NCBI GenBank assembly: GCA_002441045.1
Contig: DJWQ01000047.1
Coordinates: 1-16,134, forward strand
Length of the DNA: 16,134 nucleotides
Origin: Firmicutes bacterium UBA6226
GTDB lineage: Bacteria > Bacillota_A > Clostridia > Peptostreptococcales > Acidaminobacteraceae
Reading direction: 5' to 3'
Shown here: positions 1 through 7,203 of the stretch, one piece after another
Layout: the number at the start of each line of letters is the position of its first letter
Position numbering within the stretch: the stretch's first letter is position 1
Position numbers and translations under genes: made by a program
Notes under the pieces: generated by a model
The model's input: the letters and a program-made list of their open reading frames with translations, nothing else
Databases searched by the model: none
What the model was told of the DNA's origin: nothing

Positions 1-1
1 A

Positions 2-2056
2 GATAGAAATGACTGGGTTCAAAATAAGCATGCTGGATCGTTTTTACATGTACTGGGCGAAGAAATTCATATGATACAAGCGTTGGCAAAGACCACACGA
101 TTGGGCATTCCGGTGATGTTCGGCATCGATGCCATTCACGGGCACGCACTTCACAATGGCGCCACGGTATTTCCTTCTCAGCTAGCCGCTTCTTGTAGCT
201 GGGATAGAGAAGCAATAAAGGAAATGGGGCGAATTACAGCGAAAGAGGTTGCAGCGGATGGGATCCATATGACTTTTTCACCAGTGCTTTGCATCGCACG
301 AGACCTTAGATGGGGGCGTGTGGGCGAAACATTTGGAGAAGATCCTTATCTCATCGGTGAGCTGGGCAGTGCGATTATAAAAGGCTATCAAGGTGAGTCA
401 CTTGCTGAGTCAACCAGTATATTGGCATGTGCAAAGCATTACCTTGCATATGGCGAATCCGTAGGTGGTCGCGATTCTTATGACACACAAATTTCCTTTA
501 GAAAAGCCCGAGAAACATTCCTACCTCCCTTTGAAAAAGCCATAAAAGCAGGCTGTATGTCTATTATGACTGGCTATCAATCCATCGATGGCACACCTGC
601 AACGGCAAATCAGCCATTGATTAAAGGGATACTAAAGGATGAACTCGATTTTACAGGGTTCATCATCACTGACTGGAATAATACTGAGAGTCTTGTCACG
701 CAACAGCGCGTATGTGAAAACTTAGCAGAAGCTTCAAAAGTAACCATAGAATCGGGAAATGACATGATTATGAACACGCCTGCTTTCTTTGAAACCATGG
801 TAGAGCTTGTAAAAGCAGATAAGGTAGCTGAAGCGACCTTAGACGATGCAGTAAGAAGAATCTTGCTAACTAAGTTCAAGATGGGGTTGTTTGAAAAGGT
901 GCATCAGTCGGAGGGGTTAGAAAGAAGCGACTCTGTTTTCGCGTGTGATGCACATTTAGAGCGTAATTTAGAACTCACAAGGAAGTCCATCGTATTACTT
1001 GAAAATAAAAATGGGCTATTACCACTAAGCCAAAAATATAAAAAAATCGCAGTAATTGGACCGAATGCAGATGATCTAAGAGCTCAGTATGGCGACTGGA
1101 CGTACTTTACACATCCATTTCCAAAGTATGAACCATCATTGACTCAGACTTATACGGTATTAAAGGGGATCGAAAAGTTTGCTAAAGCGTATAACGTAGA
1201 AGTCAACTATAATAGAGGGTGTGATGTTTCGGAATTTTCAAAGGATGATTTTGAGATGCGTGCGGCGATAGAATTAGCCGACACATCTGATCTTATCATA
1301 GCAGTGGTGGGCGATACCATTGAGCAAAACGGTGAGTTTAAGGACCGTGCTAACTTAGATTTGATGGGAGAGCAGCAGCTCTTATTGGAAAAGCTCAAAG
1401 CGACTGGTAAACCTATGGTAGTCGTCTTAGTGAACGGTAAACCGTTGTCCATACCATGGATCAAAGAAAATGCTGATGCTGTGATCGAAACGTTTAACTC
1501 TGGCCAATTGGGTGGTCTTGCTTTAGCTGAAATTGTCTTTGGTGAGTGTGTGCCGAGTGGAAAGCTGTCTATATCATTTCCTTATCATGTTGGTCAGCTA
1601 CCGGTTTATTATAATCAGCTACCGGGTTGGCATGGTAGTAAGTATATTGATTTACCGATGACGGCACTTTATCCGTTTGGCTATGGCCTTTCTTATACAA
1701 CTTTTGAATACTCAAATTTAGGACTTTCTCAAACGATTTGCGGGCCGACAGATTCTATCACTGTATCTGTGGAAGTGACCAATACTGGAAATTATGATGG
1801 TGAAGAAATCGTTCAGCTCTATGTGAGCGATTTAGTCAGCTCAGTTATGACCCCTTTTAAGATGCTGAAGGGCTTTGAACGTGTAAAGATCAATCGAGGT
1901 GAAACCAAAGTCGTTACGATTAAACTTGAGATTGAAGAGCTCGCTATTATTAATCCTTTAGGCAAGAAGAGTGTAGAGCCAGGAGTCTTTAAAATTGGGG
2001 TTGGATCAGACTCTAGGGATACGTCGTTATTATATGAAACGCTAATCGTTAAATAA
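2..2056 (+). CDS. Glycoside hydrolase family 3 beta-glucosidase/beta-xylosidase, 5' end outside window
   Basis: This enzyme hydrolyses terminal beta-linked glucose or xylose from oligosaccharides by a retaining mechanism. The frame is open to the left edge: codons from nt 2 read DRNDWVQNKHAGSFLHVLGE, typical GH3 sequence, so the ATG at 71 is internal and the gene starts upstream. Numbering from the first visible codon, the TIM-barrel domain holds the substrate-binding Lys145-His146 (KHYLAYGE) and the nucleophile Asp224 in the TDW motif. The alpha/beta sandwich domain holds the likely acid/base Glu445 (NGEFKDR). A fibronectin-III-like domain ends the protein (roughly the last 100 residues). 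The visible 684 residues fit a near-complete enzyme of the usual 700-780. Signal peptide status cannot be judged because the N-terminus is missing. The family is clear, the exact sugar is not. Confidence 0.93.
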   Translation, partial: DRNDWVQNKHAGSFLHVLGEEIHMIQALAKTTRLGIPVMFGIDAIHGHALHNGATVFPSQLAASCSWDREAIKEMGRITAKEVAADGIHMTFSPVLCIARDLRWGRVGETFGEDPYLIGELGSAIIKGYQGESLAESTSILACAKHYLAYGESVGGRDSYDTQISFRKARETFLPPFEKAIKAGCMSIMTGYQSIDGTPATANQPLIKGILKDELDFTGFIITDWNNTESLVTQQRVCENLAEASKVTIESGNDMIMNTPAFFETMVELVKADKVAEATLDDAVRRILLTKFKMGLFEKVHQSEGLERSDSVFACDAHLERNLELTRKSIVLLENKNGLLPLSQKYKKIAVIGPNADDLRAQYGDWTYFTHPFPKYEPSLTQTYTVLKGIEKFAKAYNVEVNYNRGCDVSEFSKDDFEMRAAIELADTSDLIIAVVGDTIEQNGEFKDRANLDLMGEQQLLLEKLKATGKPMVVVLVNGKPLSIPWIKENADAVIETFNSGQLGGLALAEIVFGECVPSGKLSISFPYHVGQLPVYYNQLPGWHGSKYIDLPMTALYPFGYGLSYTTFEYSNLGLSQTICGPTDSITVSVEVTNTGNYDGEEIVQLYVSDLVSSVMTPFKMLKGFERVKINRGETKVVTIKLEIEELAIINPLGKKSVEPGVFKIGVGSDSRDTSLLYETLIVK

Positions 2057-2059
2057 ATG

Positions 2060-2116
2060 AAAGCCTCTATCACAGTGATCTAAATTATTCTAGTACTGGT
2101 TAGAGGCTTTTATTTT
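2060..2116. terminator. Intrinsic terminator shared by convergent GH3 and nox genes
   Basis: AAAGCCTCTA at 2060-2069 pairs perfectly with TAGAGGCTTT at 2101-2110, and the plus strand continues TATTTT. On the minus strand the same stem is followed by a T-rich stretch (TTTCATTTATTT). It lies 3 bases after the GH3 stop and about 50 bases beyond the nox stop, so it probably serves both convergent genes. The 31-base loop is rather long. Confidence 0.75.
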
Positions 2117-2166
2117 ACTTAGAGTATTGTGACGTTTGACTTAGCATATAAATCTAACTTTTTTCC

Positions 2167-3501
2167 TTATTTTGCACTTAAAGCAGCCACTGTGACATAG
2201 TTGTATGGCTTATTGAAATGCGGTAAGAAGAATAAGTCGGTTAATGCGAGTTTATCGATGGTTACTTTTTCTTGTATCGCAAGTGAGAAGAGATGGATGC
2301 CCATGGACATATCGTGTTTTGAAGCCATTTGTGCACCTAGAATCACTCTTGTGTTTTTATCATAAACGATTCTAAGTTTGACTTTTTCGTTATGTTCTTT
2401 TATGAATTCTGGTTTTTGATAATCTTCAATATCGGTATAAGCGACGTCAAGTCCTAACAGAGCAGCTCTTTCAGCGGTAACGCCAGTTGAGACCATTTTT
2501 AAATCGTATATAGCGATGCCATTAGAGCCTTGTACACCAGCACTTTCCACCGAATTGCCTAAAACATTATGCGCTGCAACTATAGCTGATCTAACGGCAT
2601 TTGTTGCTAGAGCGATGTAGCTTGGACGATCAAGTGAGTTATCGTATACGGTTGCACAGTCACCGATAGCATAGACGCCTTGTGCAGAAGTACGTTGTCT
2701 CTTATCTACTAGGTAAGCGCCATTTTTAAAGGTGGTGAGGAACTCACTACCTAGCTCAGTATTGGGTCTAAATCCGATTGCAAGAACCACCATATCTGCT
2801 GGATGTGTTGCTTTATCAGTAATGACACGTTCAACCTTTCCATTGCCTTCGAGTTTTTGTACCGTTTCACCAAAAGCGAGTTTAATGCCATTGCCAGATA
2901 AGTTTTCATTCATCATAGCTGTGAAAGGTGCATCGTAGTAAGCAGGGAGGCTTGTCTGAGCAATGTCTATTAGTGTCACTGATTTACCATGTCTTTGGAA
3001 GGCTTCTGCAAGTTCAACCCCAATATAACCCGCACCAACGACGACGACATCCTTGATGGTTGGGTCTGCAAGCTTATCGATTACCACTTCTGCATGTTGA
3101 TACAGCTTAACTTTTTGTACGTTTTCAAGATCGCCACCTTCAAGTTTCGGTACGATAGGCAATGACCCAGTTGCTAGAATTAAATCATCGTATTCTGCTT
3201 CGATGACCTCTCCAGTAAGTGTTTTAGCGTACACAATTTTGTTTTCAAAGTCGATTCTTTCAACAGGTGTTTCCATGTAGATTTTTGCACCTTTTGATTC
3301 AAGTGTTTCTTTATTTGAGTAGAAAAGACCATCGGGTCCGTCGATTTGATTACCGATCCAGAGTGCCATGCCACAGCCTAAAAAGCTGATATTGCTATTT
3401 GCATCAAATACGGTTACTTGATGATCTTTTGAGTTATCTAAAATAGTATTAGTTGCTGCTGTACCTGCATGATTTGCGCCAACGATTACGACTTTTTTCA
3501 T
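2167..3501 (-). CDS. nox: NADH oxidase, water-forming type (FAD, single redox cysteine)
   Basis: This cytoplasmic flavoprotein reduces O2 to water with NADH, regenerating NAD+ and removing oxygen. The 444 residues match the usual length of about 450. An N-terminal FAD-binding Rossmann motif (VGANHAG) includes His11, and the single active-site cysteine is Cys43 in FLGCGMALW, followed by [14 protein letters not shown], the signature of the Nox/NADH peroxidase/CoA-disulfide reductase group. A second Rossmann motif for NADH ([16 protein letters not shown]) lies near residues 155-170, and the second FAD contact YAIGD lies near 280. The C-terminal third is the dimerisation domain. The start is set by AAGGAGAA shortly upstream of the ATG. 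The gene stands alone and is divergent from the riboswitch-controlled exporter. NADH peroxidase or CoA-disulfide reductase is possible, but GCGMALWIG best fits water-forming oxidases. Confidence 0.88.
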   Translation of the reverse strand: MKKVVIVGANHAGTAATNTILDNSKDHQVTVFDANSNISFLGCGMALWIGNQIDGPDGLFYSNKETLESKGAKIYMETPVERIDFENKIVYAKTLTGEVIEAEYDDLILATGSLPIVPKLEGGDLENVQKVKLYQHAEVVIDKLADPTIKDVVVVGAGYIGVELAEAFQRHGKSVTLIDIAQTSLPAYYDAPFTAMMNENLSGNGIKLAFGETVQKLEGNGKVERVITDKATHPADMVVLAIGFRPNTELGSEFLTTFKNGAYLVDKRQRTSAQGVYAIGDCATVYDNSLDRPSYIALATNAVRSAIVAAHNVLGNSVESAGVQGSNGIAIYDLKMVSTGVTAERAALLGLDVAYTDIEDYQKPEFIKEHNEKVKLRIVYDKNTRVILGAQMASKHDMSMGIHLFSLAIQEKVTIDKLALTDLFFLPHFNKPYNYVTVAALSAK

Positions 3502-3539
3502 ATGTGTTCTCCTTAAATGTAATTAGTTTAAAATTGTAA

Positions 3540-3557
3540 TTGTTACATATTTAACAG
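3540..3557. promoter_or_regulatory. Putative Rex operator 2, in nox 5' UTR
   Basis: TTGTTACATATTTAACAG matches TTGTTAA-N4-TTAACAA at 12 of 14 defined positions. It lies 42 bp (about four helical turns) from the first dyad, between the promoter and the nox ribosome binding site. Two sites on one helical face could bind Rex dimers side by side or act as a roadblock. Confidence 0.55.
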
Positions 3558-3581
3558 ATACCATTTTTAGAGATTTTTAAA

Positions 3582-3599
3582 CAGTTAAAATATTAACAA
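3582..3599. promoter_or_regulatory. Putative Rex operator 1, overlapping nox -10
   Basis: CAGTTAAAATATTAACAA matches the clostridial Rex consensus TTGTTAA-N4-TTAACAA at 12 of 14 defined positions. Rex is the NADH/NAD+-sensing repressor of Gram-positive bacteria, and it releases DNA when NADH is high. A site over the -10 of an NADH oxidase promoter fits this logic. The Rex gene is not in the window. Confidence 0.6.
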
Positions 3600-3616
3600 T
3601 TCGTAACAGTTGTCAA
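3587..3616 (-). promoter_or_regulatory. Likely nox promoter
   Basis: On the minus strand TTGACA (3616-3611) is a perfect -35 box. The -10 is either TATTTT (3592-3587, 18-base spacer) or TAATAT (3595-3590, 15-base spacer). Both candidate -10 boxes lie inside the upstream Rex-like dyad, so binding there would block RNA polymerase. The spacer is not ideal in either reading. Confidence 0.55.
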
Positions 3617-3685
3617 TCGGATAGAGAAAAAAAGTTTTTAAAGGCGACCAAATTTGCATTTATATAGGAAAGGCATAGATTTTTA

Positions 3686-3715
3686 TTGACGTAAAACGTC
3701 TAAAGATGTTAAAAT
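3686..3715 (+). promoter_or_regulatory. Promoter of the riboswitch-exporter transcript
   Basis: TTGACG at 3686-3691 and TAAAAT at 3710-3715 are separated by 18 bases. Transcription would begin near 3721-3723, exactly where the riboswitch sequence starts. Confidence 0.6.
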
Positions 3716-3721
3716 TAGGGT

Positions 3722-3822
3722 GCTCTAAAGGGGAGTAGCTATGGGAAACCAAGTTATGGTCAACATACTGGAGAAATCCTGGTCATAACTGCTTTGAAAG
3801 ATAAGAGGCGAGACTTTTAGAT
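3722..3822 (+). promoter_or_regulatory. yybP-ykoY family (Mn2+) riboswitch aptamer
   Basis: The conserved yybP-ykoY elements occur in order: AAAGGGGAGTAGC (3727-3739), a short GGGAAACC hairpin (3743-3750), an arm AGTTATG/CATAACT (3752-3758 with 3784-3790), TCAACATACTGG (3760-3771), GCTTTGAAA (3791-3799) and GCGAGAC (3808-3814). P1 pairs CTAAAG (3725-3730) with CTTTTAG (3814-3820). That P1 3' strand is also part of the 5' arm of the following terminator. Manganese binding should therefore stabilise P1, prevent termination and switch the downstream gene on. The class is known to sense Mn2+ and often precedes Mn exporters such as the one here. Confidence 0.9.
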
Positions 3823-3863
3823 TATTAGGCGATTAGTCTATTAATCTACAGGTCTCTTTTTTT
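3810..3863 (+). terminator. Riboswitch expression-platform terminator
   Basis: GAGAC-TTT-TAGATTA (3810-3824) pairs with TAATCTA-CA-GGTCTC (3842-3856), leaving a small internal loop, and is followed by seven Ts (3857-3863). The 5' arm shares bases 3814-3820 with riboswitch P1, making the two structures mutually exclusive. Confidence 0.85.
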
Positions 3864-3865
3864 CG

Positions 3866-3963
3866 TTTAAAAGTCAAAGTTTAAAGACCATTAAAAGTTA
3901 ATAATTAATATCTATTAAAGTTAAAAATAAAGATCCATTAGTGTCAAAATCTAAATACCATTA
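3866..3963 (+). repeat. Four degenerate 23-24 bp tandem units in the exporter leader
   Basis: Units begin near 3866, 3890, 3914 and 3937 with a partial fifth at 3960. Each carries an ATTA(A)A-like start, a GTYAA core and an AAAnAYC end. The CCATTA/CTATTA block recurs at 3888, 3912, 3935 and 3958, a spacing of 24, 23 and 23 bases. The rest of the stretch to the ribosome binding site (3964-4038) shows no other clear element. The function is unknown, and low complexity may inflate the similarity. Confidence 0.45.
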
Positions 3964-4052
3964 GTAATGGCATAATATTGGAATTGGAGGTGTTTGAGCA
4001 AGTTTACAGATTAAAGATTTCAAAATAAAACGAGTTATAAGGAGAATTTCAT

Positions 4053-5213
4053 ATGTTTCAAGAAATACTTAAGGCTTTTACCTTGATCTTTATTGCAGAA
4101 ATGGGAGACAAAACGCAAATCCTGGCGATGGCATTTGCGACGCGTTATCCTGTTAAGAAGGTACTCTTAGGGATTGGTATAGGAGCATTTCTCAATCATG
4201 GATTGGCGGTTCTGTTGGGAAGTTTGTTATCGAATTTTATACCAATCAACACGTTACAGCTGGTTGCAGGTATTGCGTTTGTGGGCTTCGCAATTTGGTC
4301 ACTTAAGATTGAAGAGGATGACGAAGAAGAGACGCCTAAGTTTCAGTTTGGTCCAGTCGTGACGATAGCACTTGCCTTTTTCATCGGAGAACTTGGGGAT
4401 AAAACCCAGTTGACTGCGATTACGCTTGCATCAGATGCGACTTATCCAGCATTTATTTTAGTGGGAACAGTGCTTGGGATGATTGCAACGGGTTTTATCG
4501 GTATCCTAATTGGTAGAACACTGGGGGATAAAGTGCCAGAAATTGCAATTAAGATATTTGCAGCATGTATCTTTTTAATATTCGGAATCCAAAAGCTGTC
4601 ACAAACCGTTCCGACACAGTTTTTAACGGTTTATTGGATTGTACCTGTTTTATCGATCTTATTTGGTACGATTGGATTTATGATTTACAAGTTATTAGAT
4701 CACAAGAGAAAAGGGATTGCTTCAGAATACGTCGCAGCAGCTAAGGCGCTATACGCCTATTATCATCATATTCAAGATGACTTAGAAGGCATATGTCTGG
4801 GAACAGAATACTGTGAAACTTGTCAAGGTGGCGCTTGTCCAGTTGGCAAAGCGAAACAAATTGTCCAGCTTGAGCTAAACAAAGAAGCTGATGTTTCAGC
4901 CTCAAAAAGTGATGTATCTACTAGTCAGCACAATTTAAATTCAAAATCAGATATAAACGAGCGCTTTAAAGAGAAGGCTTTTAATAAAGAGTCAGTAATA
5001 GATAGTTTAGCGGATACACTGATGATGCTGTCTAAAAATGTAGATGCCACTCGTGACAGCCAATTAAATGAACTCAGAAAACAGTTAGAATTACTGATAT
5101 TCCATGTGACGATCGAGGAATTTACAACTGTAGAAGCTTATTTGGCACAGATTCGTGAAATGGATTCAAGCAGTACGGATAAAATTGAAGTTTATCTAAA
5201 TAGCACAGTTTAA
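4053..5213 (+). CDS. Gdt1/UPF0016 (TMEM165-like) cation exporter, probable Mn2+ efflux, with Cys-rich C-terminal tail
   Basis: This is a membrane transporter of the UPF0016/GDT1 family, whose members move Mn2+ or Ca2+ out of the cytoplasm. The two family signatures are present: E16-M-G-D-K-T-Q in the first membrane helix and E113-L-G-D-K-T-Q in the fourth. An acidic loop (EEDDEEE) near residue 90 separates the two repeats. Six family helices are followed by an extra hydrophobic helix near 190-215. About 165 soluble residues then follow, where the family usually ends near 200 in total. The tail carries C248-x5-C254-x2-C257-x4-C262, preceded by a His pair, and then an Asp/Glu/Lys-rich helical stretch. 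The start follows AAGGAG. The upstream Mn2+ riboswitch strongly supports manganese as substrate, and the tail's role is unknown. Confidence 0.87.
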   Translation: MFQEILKAFTLIFIAEMGDKTQILAMAFATRYPVKKVLLGIGIGAFLNHGLAVLLGSLLSNFIPINTLQLVAGIAFVGFAIWSLKIEEDDEEETPKFQFGPVVTIALAFFIGELGDKTQLTAITLASDATYPAFILVGTVLGMIATGFIGILIGRTLGDKVPEIAIKIFAACIFLIFGIQKLSQTVPTQFLTVYWIVPVLSILFGTIGFMIYKLLDHKRKGIASEYVAAAKALYAYYHHIQDDLEGICLGTEYCETCQGGACPVGKAKQIVQLELNKEADVSASKSDVSTSQHNLNSKSDINERFKEKAFNKESVIDSLADTLMMLSKNVDATRDSQLNELRKQLELLIFHVTIEEFTTVEAYLAQIREMDSSSTDKIEVYLNSTV

Positions 5214-5321
5214 GTTGAGTTAAGATTACAGTTGTGTTTAAACAGAGCCGAATTAATATAAACTAATGTGAAGAGTTATCTTAATATTGAGATACAAAAT
5301 AGAACTTAACAAATAGTATTT

Positions 5322-5477
5322 AAATATTGCAAACCTGTAACTACAATCGTTGATGCCATAAGAAATTTGTTATCAAATCAACCAATAGGTGATAATATTT
5401 ATATAGCAATCGTGTGGTGCTTGGCGATAACTTTAATTGCCTTTGGCTTTGCAATGCGAATTTATAAAAAAATTTAG
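5322..5477 (+). pseudogene. C-terminal remnant of an ABC-2 type permease
   Basis: An open frame ending in TAG at 5475-5477 encodes PVTTIVDAIRNLLSNQPIGD and then a hydrophobic helix and AMRIYKK, which resembles the last about 50 residues of DrrB/ABC-2 multidrug permeases. The frame is closed by TAA at 5307-5309. No start codon with a ribosome binding site and no upstream permease domain is present. It looks like the scar of a deleted ABC transporter operon that once preceded the AraC-type gene. The 5214-5321 stretch holds nothing else recognisable. Identification is by eye from a short segment. Confidence 0.6.
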
Positions 5478-5499
5478 AATCGCATCATCGGGAGGAAAT

Positions 5500-6369
5500 A
5501 TGGTATATTTTGATCTAATCCATCAGTCACTTCAATATATTGAAACGCATTTAGACCAATCAATTACTCTTGAAGGAACAGCACAAACTTTTAACGTTTC
5601 AAAGTATTTTTTTAATCGCGTTTTCAATGCAGTTCTTGGAGAAAATTTTAATCAATACATTCGAAAGAGAAAGATGAATCTTGCGATAACACTTATGAAA
5701 AGTGGTGAGATGACTTTGACTGAAGTGGCATATGCCTTAGATTTTCCCGATCAATCTAGCTTTATAAAGGCTTTTAAAAAGGTTTATGAGGTAACACCAA
5801 CAGCTGCACTTCAAAATATGGAACAATATACAGTTACTGATATTCCAGAAATTATCGAAAGGCCTTTTAAAAACTATAATGGTGATATCGTCTCAGATTT
5901 TACACTTTTGGATTTTGAGTCTCGTACCATTCGTGGGATTGTATTTGAAGTTGATTTGGCAGATGACGAGTTTAAGAATTTAATTCGTTCTAAAGCGGAA
6001 CTACTAATAAATGAATTGAACTTAAGTGAGAATACTAGAAGCTATATGGTGTACTCAAATTGCAGACCGGGGTCAACTAAGTTTAATGCGATTTATGGGA
6101 TAGAAGCTGAATTTGAAACAAGCATTGAAAATGTCTATTCAACTCAGTTACCTGGTCTATTTACTGCAAAGTTCAATTATTCAGGAGATTTACTAGAAAT
6201 AGGGGATTTGCTGGAGACAGATTTTTATCGATTTCTGAGGGTTTCAAAACTCGAATCTGCAGAAAATCATATTGAGCTGATACAGGTATTTAACAATTTC
6301 AAATCCATCGAAGGTAACTTTGAGGTCTATGTGCCAATCAAAAAATTTCTGGAAGATGAGAATTTATAA
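5500..6369 (+). CDS. AraC-family transcriptional regulator with C-terminal effector-binding-like domain
   Basis: This is a DNA-binding regulator of 289 residues. The ATG at 5500 follows GGGAGGAAAT, so the longer frame from 5437, which overlaps the permease remnant, is rejected as the start. The AraC double helix-turn-helix occupies about residues 5-105. The first recognition region is ITLEGTAQTFNVSKYFFNRVF, quoted only as far as needed to show the type, and the second is MTLTEVAYALDFPDQSSFIK followed by FKKVYEVTPTA. Residues from about 115 form an alpha/beta domain (YMVYSNCRPGS, FEVYVPIKK) that resembles the GyrI-like small-molecule-binding fold seen in Rob/SoxS-type multidrug regulators. The ligand is unknown. 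The gene sits after an ABC permease scar and before a membrane protein gene, either of which could be a target. GyrI assignment is inference. Confidence 0.8.
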   Translation: MVYFDLIHQSLQYIETHLDQSITLEGTAQTFNVSKYFFNRVFNAVLGENFNQYIRKRKMNLAITLMKSGEMTLTEVAYALDFPDQSSFIKAFKKVYEVTPTAALQNMEQYTVTDIPEIIERPFKNYNGDIVSDFTLLDFESRTIRGIVFEVDLADDEFKNLIRSKAELLINELNLSENTRSYMVYSNCRPGSTKFNAIYGIEAEFETSIENVYSTQLPGLFTAKFNYSGDLLEIGDLLETDFYRFLRVSKLESAENHIELIQVFNNFKSIEGNFEVYVPIKKFLEDENL

Positions 6370-6395
6370 TTACAGCAATAAATGACAATTCAAAA

Positions 6396-6444
6396 AAAAT
6401 CTCCTTTGTTATAGTTAGATCATAACTTAAACAAAGGAGATTTT
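6396..6444 (+). repeat. Perfect 15-bp inverted repeat containing the ribosome binding site of the next gene
   Basis: AAAATCTCCTTTGTT (6396-6410) is the exact reverse complement of AACAAAGGAGATTTT (6430-6444), with a 19-base loop that can add a further small GTTAT/ATAAC pairing. The right arm holds AAAGGAG, the ribosome binding site of the gene starting at 6448. The hairpin plus TTTTATT also looks like a terminator for the AraC-type gene. It could end upstream transcription, block translation of read-through RNA, or be an operator. Confidence 0.75.
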
Positions 6445-6447
6445 ATT

Positions 6448-7116
6448 ATGAAAAATAAACATCAGAACAATACTGAAAGACAAGTAACAGATGATTATAT
6501 GAAAGATTCACTAGCACTAATTTTTATGATTGGACTAATGATATCAGGCGCACTTTATATTATGATTCAACTCATTCATCCGCGTGAAACGATAGACATT
6601 GTTAAATCTAACCTATGGATTATTGTGGCAATCCTCACGATGATCATGTCACTCTTAAACGCAGCGGGATTTATAACACTCTATGTTAGAGAACGTATGT
6701 ATTTCAAATCACTTGGTAAGATTTGCTTTCTGTTATTAGTAACTTTTTGGCTCTTATCTGCAATTTTTAGCTTTAATGAAGCATTTGTTTTACCCTTAGT
6801 AGCGGATACATCAAGTGACTATGTAATCGGTATGATGGGGTTGTTTGATCATGTAACAGTATCTGTGTCACTTGGTATTTTTCCAGTACTCTCCAATGTA
6901 GCAGGTTTATTATACGTCTTTGGTGGACTGGGTTTTGGTTTAAGCTTATCTAAATCCGTACGTTATAGTAAAGTCGTCACTCTGTTATTTGCATTTGCAT
7001 CCTTTGCGACGATTGCAGCATCCTTCGTACCACATCCTTATAATCGTATCTTCGCATTTCCGATGGGAATCGCTTTAATTGCTTTAGGATATAATAGTAT
7101 AAAGATGTACAAATAG
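6448..7116 (+). CDS. Six-TM integral membrane protein of unknown function
   Basis: I do not recognise the family. The 222-residue protein has a short charged N-terminus (about 18 residues, KNKHQNNTER) and about six hydrophobic helices, near residues 20-45, 55-80, 88-112, 130-162, 172-192 and 200-217. It has no cysteine-rich or catalytic motif. HPRE after helix 1 and VPHPYNR between helices 5 and 6 may be conserved loops. The ribosome binding site AAAGGAG lies 8 bases from the ATG, inside the inverted repeat described separately. It follows the AraC-type regulator on the same strand and may be its target. No terminator is visible after it. Confidence 0.75.
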   Translation: MKNKHQNNTERQVTDDYMKDSLALIFMIGLMISGALYIMIQLIHPRETIDIVKSNLWIIVAILTMIMSLLNAAGFITLYVRERMYFKSLGKICFLLLVTFWLLSAIFSFNEAFVLPLVADTSSDYVIGMMGLFDHVTVSVSLGIFPVLSNVAGLLYVFGGLGFGLSLSKSVRYSKVVTLLFAFASFATIAASFVPHPYNRIFAFPMGIALIALGYNSIKMYK

Positions 7117-7128
7117 CGATACAACCAG

Positions 7129-7157
7129 TTCACAGAAAAGTAAATCCATAGTATAAT
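7129..7157 (+). promoter_or_regulatory. Promoter of the degV-family gene
   Basis: TTCACA (7129-7134) is followed after 17 bases by a perfect TATAAT (7152-7157). It is about 45 bases upstream of the ATG at 7204. Confidence 0.65.
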
Positions 7158-7203
7158 GAATTACACAAATTTTTTAGAACTATGAATTTATTTGGAGGTT
7201 AGA

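Noticed and set aside
71..73. ATG as start of the GH3 gene
   Set aside because: The frame stays open to the window edge and the upstream residues are typical GH3 sequence, so the start lies outside.
610..879. Minus-strand open frame inside the GH3 gene
   Set aside because: It is a shadow of a well-supported coding region with no ribosome binding site or recognisable domain. The same holds for other opposite-strand frames inside nox, dctP, dctM and the glp genes.
3866..3963. CRISPR array
   Set aside because: Units are adjacent, degenerate and without unique spacers, and no cas genes are present.
3988..4015. Possible leader peptide after GGAGG at 3987-3991
   Set aside because: Candidate starts are too close to the GGAGG or give only a few codons, with no sign of coding.
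5235..5244. TGTTTAAACA perfect palindrome after the exporter gene
   Set aside because: It is only 10 bp in AT-rich sequence with no promoter nearby that I can support.
5437..5499. Longer N-terminus for the AraC-type regulator
   Set aside because: It overlaps the permease remnant in another frame and lacks a ribosome binding site. The ATG at 5500 has a clear GGGAGG.
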